From: Candidatus Bathyarchaeota archaeon
Lineage (GTDB): Archaea; Asgardarchaeota; Lokiarchaeia; Sigyniarchaeales; Sigyniarchaeaceae
Direction: 5' to 3'
Length of the DNA: 5,259 nt
Assembly: GCA_014729935.1 (NCBI GenBank)
Contig: WJJB01000086.1
Coordinates: forward strand, 1-5,259
The notes beneath the pieces were generated by a model that was not told the DNA's origin, did not search any database, and saw only the letters and a list, made by a program, of their open reading frames with translations. Shown piece after piece: positions 4,982 through 5,259 of this stretch (the first letter of the stretch is position 1; each line of letters starts with the position of its first letter). Made by a program: the position numbers and the translations under genes.

Positions 4982-5259
4982 ATGAAGATCATCGCCAAAA
5001 AGCTCCACAAGCAGCTTGTTGTCATCCAAATTGAAACCCTTGACGATCTTTGGACGCTCTATAATCTCATAGCTGTGGGCGATTTCATAGAAGGTAAAAC
5101 CAGTCGCCGTGTTGTAATGACGGATCGACCTGAAGATAAGGGAGAACGAAAATGGATTTACCTTAAAGTAAAGGTAGAGGAGATTGAATTTCATGAATTT
5201 TCCAACCGTCTACGTGCAAAAGGGAAAATAATGGATGGACCAAAAGATCTCGTGCAATT
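4982..5259 (+). CDS. pelA: Archaeal Pelota (Dom34), ribosome rescue factor, N-terminal part only
   Basis: Pelota enters the A site of ribosomes stalled on truncated or non-stop mRNA together with aEF1A and, with ABCE1, splits the subunits. The window shows its first 92 codons, and the frame is still open at the right edge. The N-terminal Sm-like domain matches the family closely: MKII at the start, TLDDLWTLYNLIAVGD (19-34), KTSRRVV (39-45), the basic/acidic loop and the strand WIYLKVKVEEIEFHEF, then LRAKGKIMDGPKDLVQ. A complete archaeal Pelota has about 340-360 residues, so the central and C-terminal domains lie outside. The ATG at 4982 gives exactly the family N-terminus. An opposite-strand frame over this region is only its shadow. 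It follows the prenyltransferase by 106 bases with its own promoter. Confidence 0.95.
   Translation, partial: MKIIAKKLHKQLVVIQIETLDDLWTLYNLIAVGDFIEGKTSRRVVMTDRPEDKGERKWIYLKVKVEEIEFHEFSNRLRAKGKIMDGPKDLVQ

Noticed and set aside
4976..5194. Minus-strand 72-codon frame at the right end
   Set aside because: It is opposite the N-terminal domain of Pelota, which matches its family residue by residue.

Overview
The window is archaeal. It carries four ribosomal protein genes in the archaeal order uL11 - uL1 - uL10 (P0) - P1/L12. uL10 and P1 share the acidic C-terminal tail ending GLD(D/A)LFG, which archaeal and eukaryotic stalk proteins have and bacterial L10/L7-L12 lack. A polyprenyl diphosphate synthase of the archaeal lipid pathway follows, then the start of the archaeal/eukaryotic ribosome-rescue factor Pelota. 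Gene starts have either a GGTGA-type ribosome binding site or a TATA box about 25-35 bases upstream of the ATG, and T-rich tracts follow the transcription units, as is usual in archaea. The phylum cannot be fixed from this sequence; an Asgard or other mesophilic lineage is possible.

Layout. Positions 1-753 are a decayed IS200/IS605-family element on the minus strand: a tnpB pseudogene without its N-terminal half, interrupted by an in-frame TAG, carrying a 26-bp tandem duplication near its 3' end, and bracketed by two palindromes that point the same way. Positions 754-963 are spacer with no convincing gene. Positions 957-1128 hold the TATA box of the ribosomal operon and a leader of about 135 nt that can fold into three successive hairpins, the last followed by a T-rich stretch. 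Positions 1129-3682 are the ribosomal operon with short spacers (7, 19 and 62 bases). T-tracts at 3698-3727 probably end it. idsA-like (about 3811-4875) has its own promoter and is probably leaderless. Another T-tract follows, then a promoter and the first 92 codons of pelA, cut by the window end.

How the genes fit together. uL11, uL10 and P1 form the GTPase-associated stalk and its base on the large subunit, and uL1 forms the opposite (L1) stalk. Pelota works at stalled ribosomes with aEF1A and ABCE1, factors that the P-stalk C-tail is known to contact in related systems. The prenyltransferase supplies isoprenoid chains and has no obvious link to translation. Most of the window is ordinary housekeeping sequence. 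The points most worth a second look are the structured uL11 leader, the like-oriented TnpB palindromes with the duplicated 3' end, and the unusual motif residues of the prenyltransferase.
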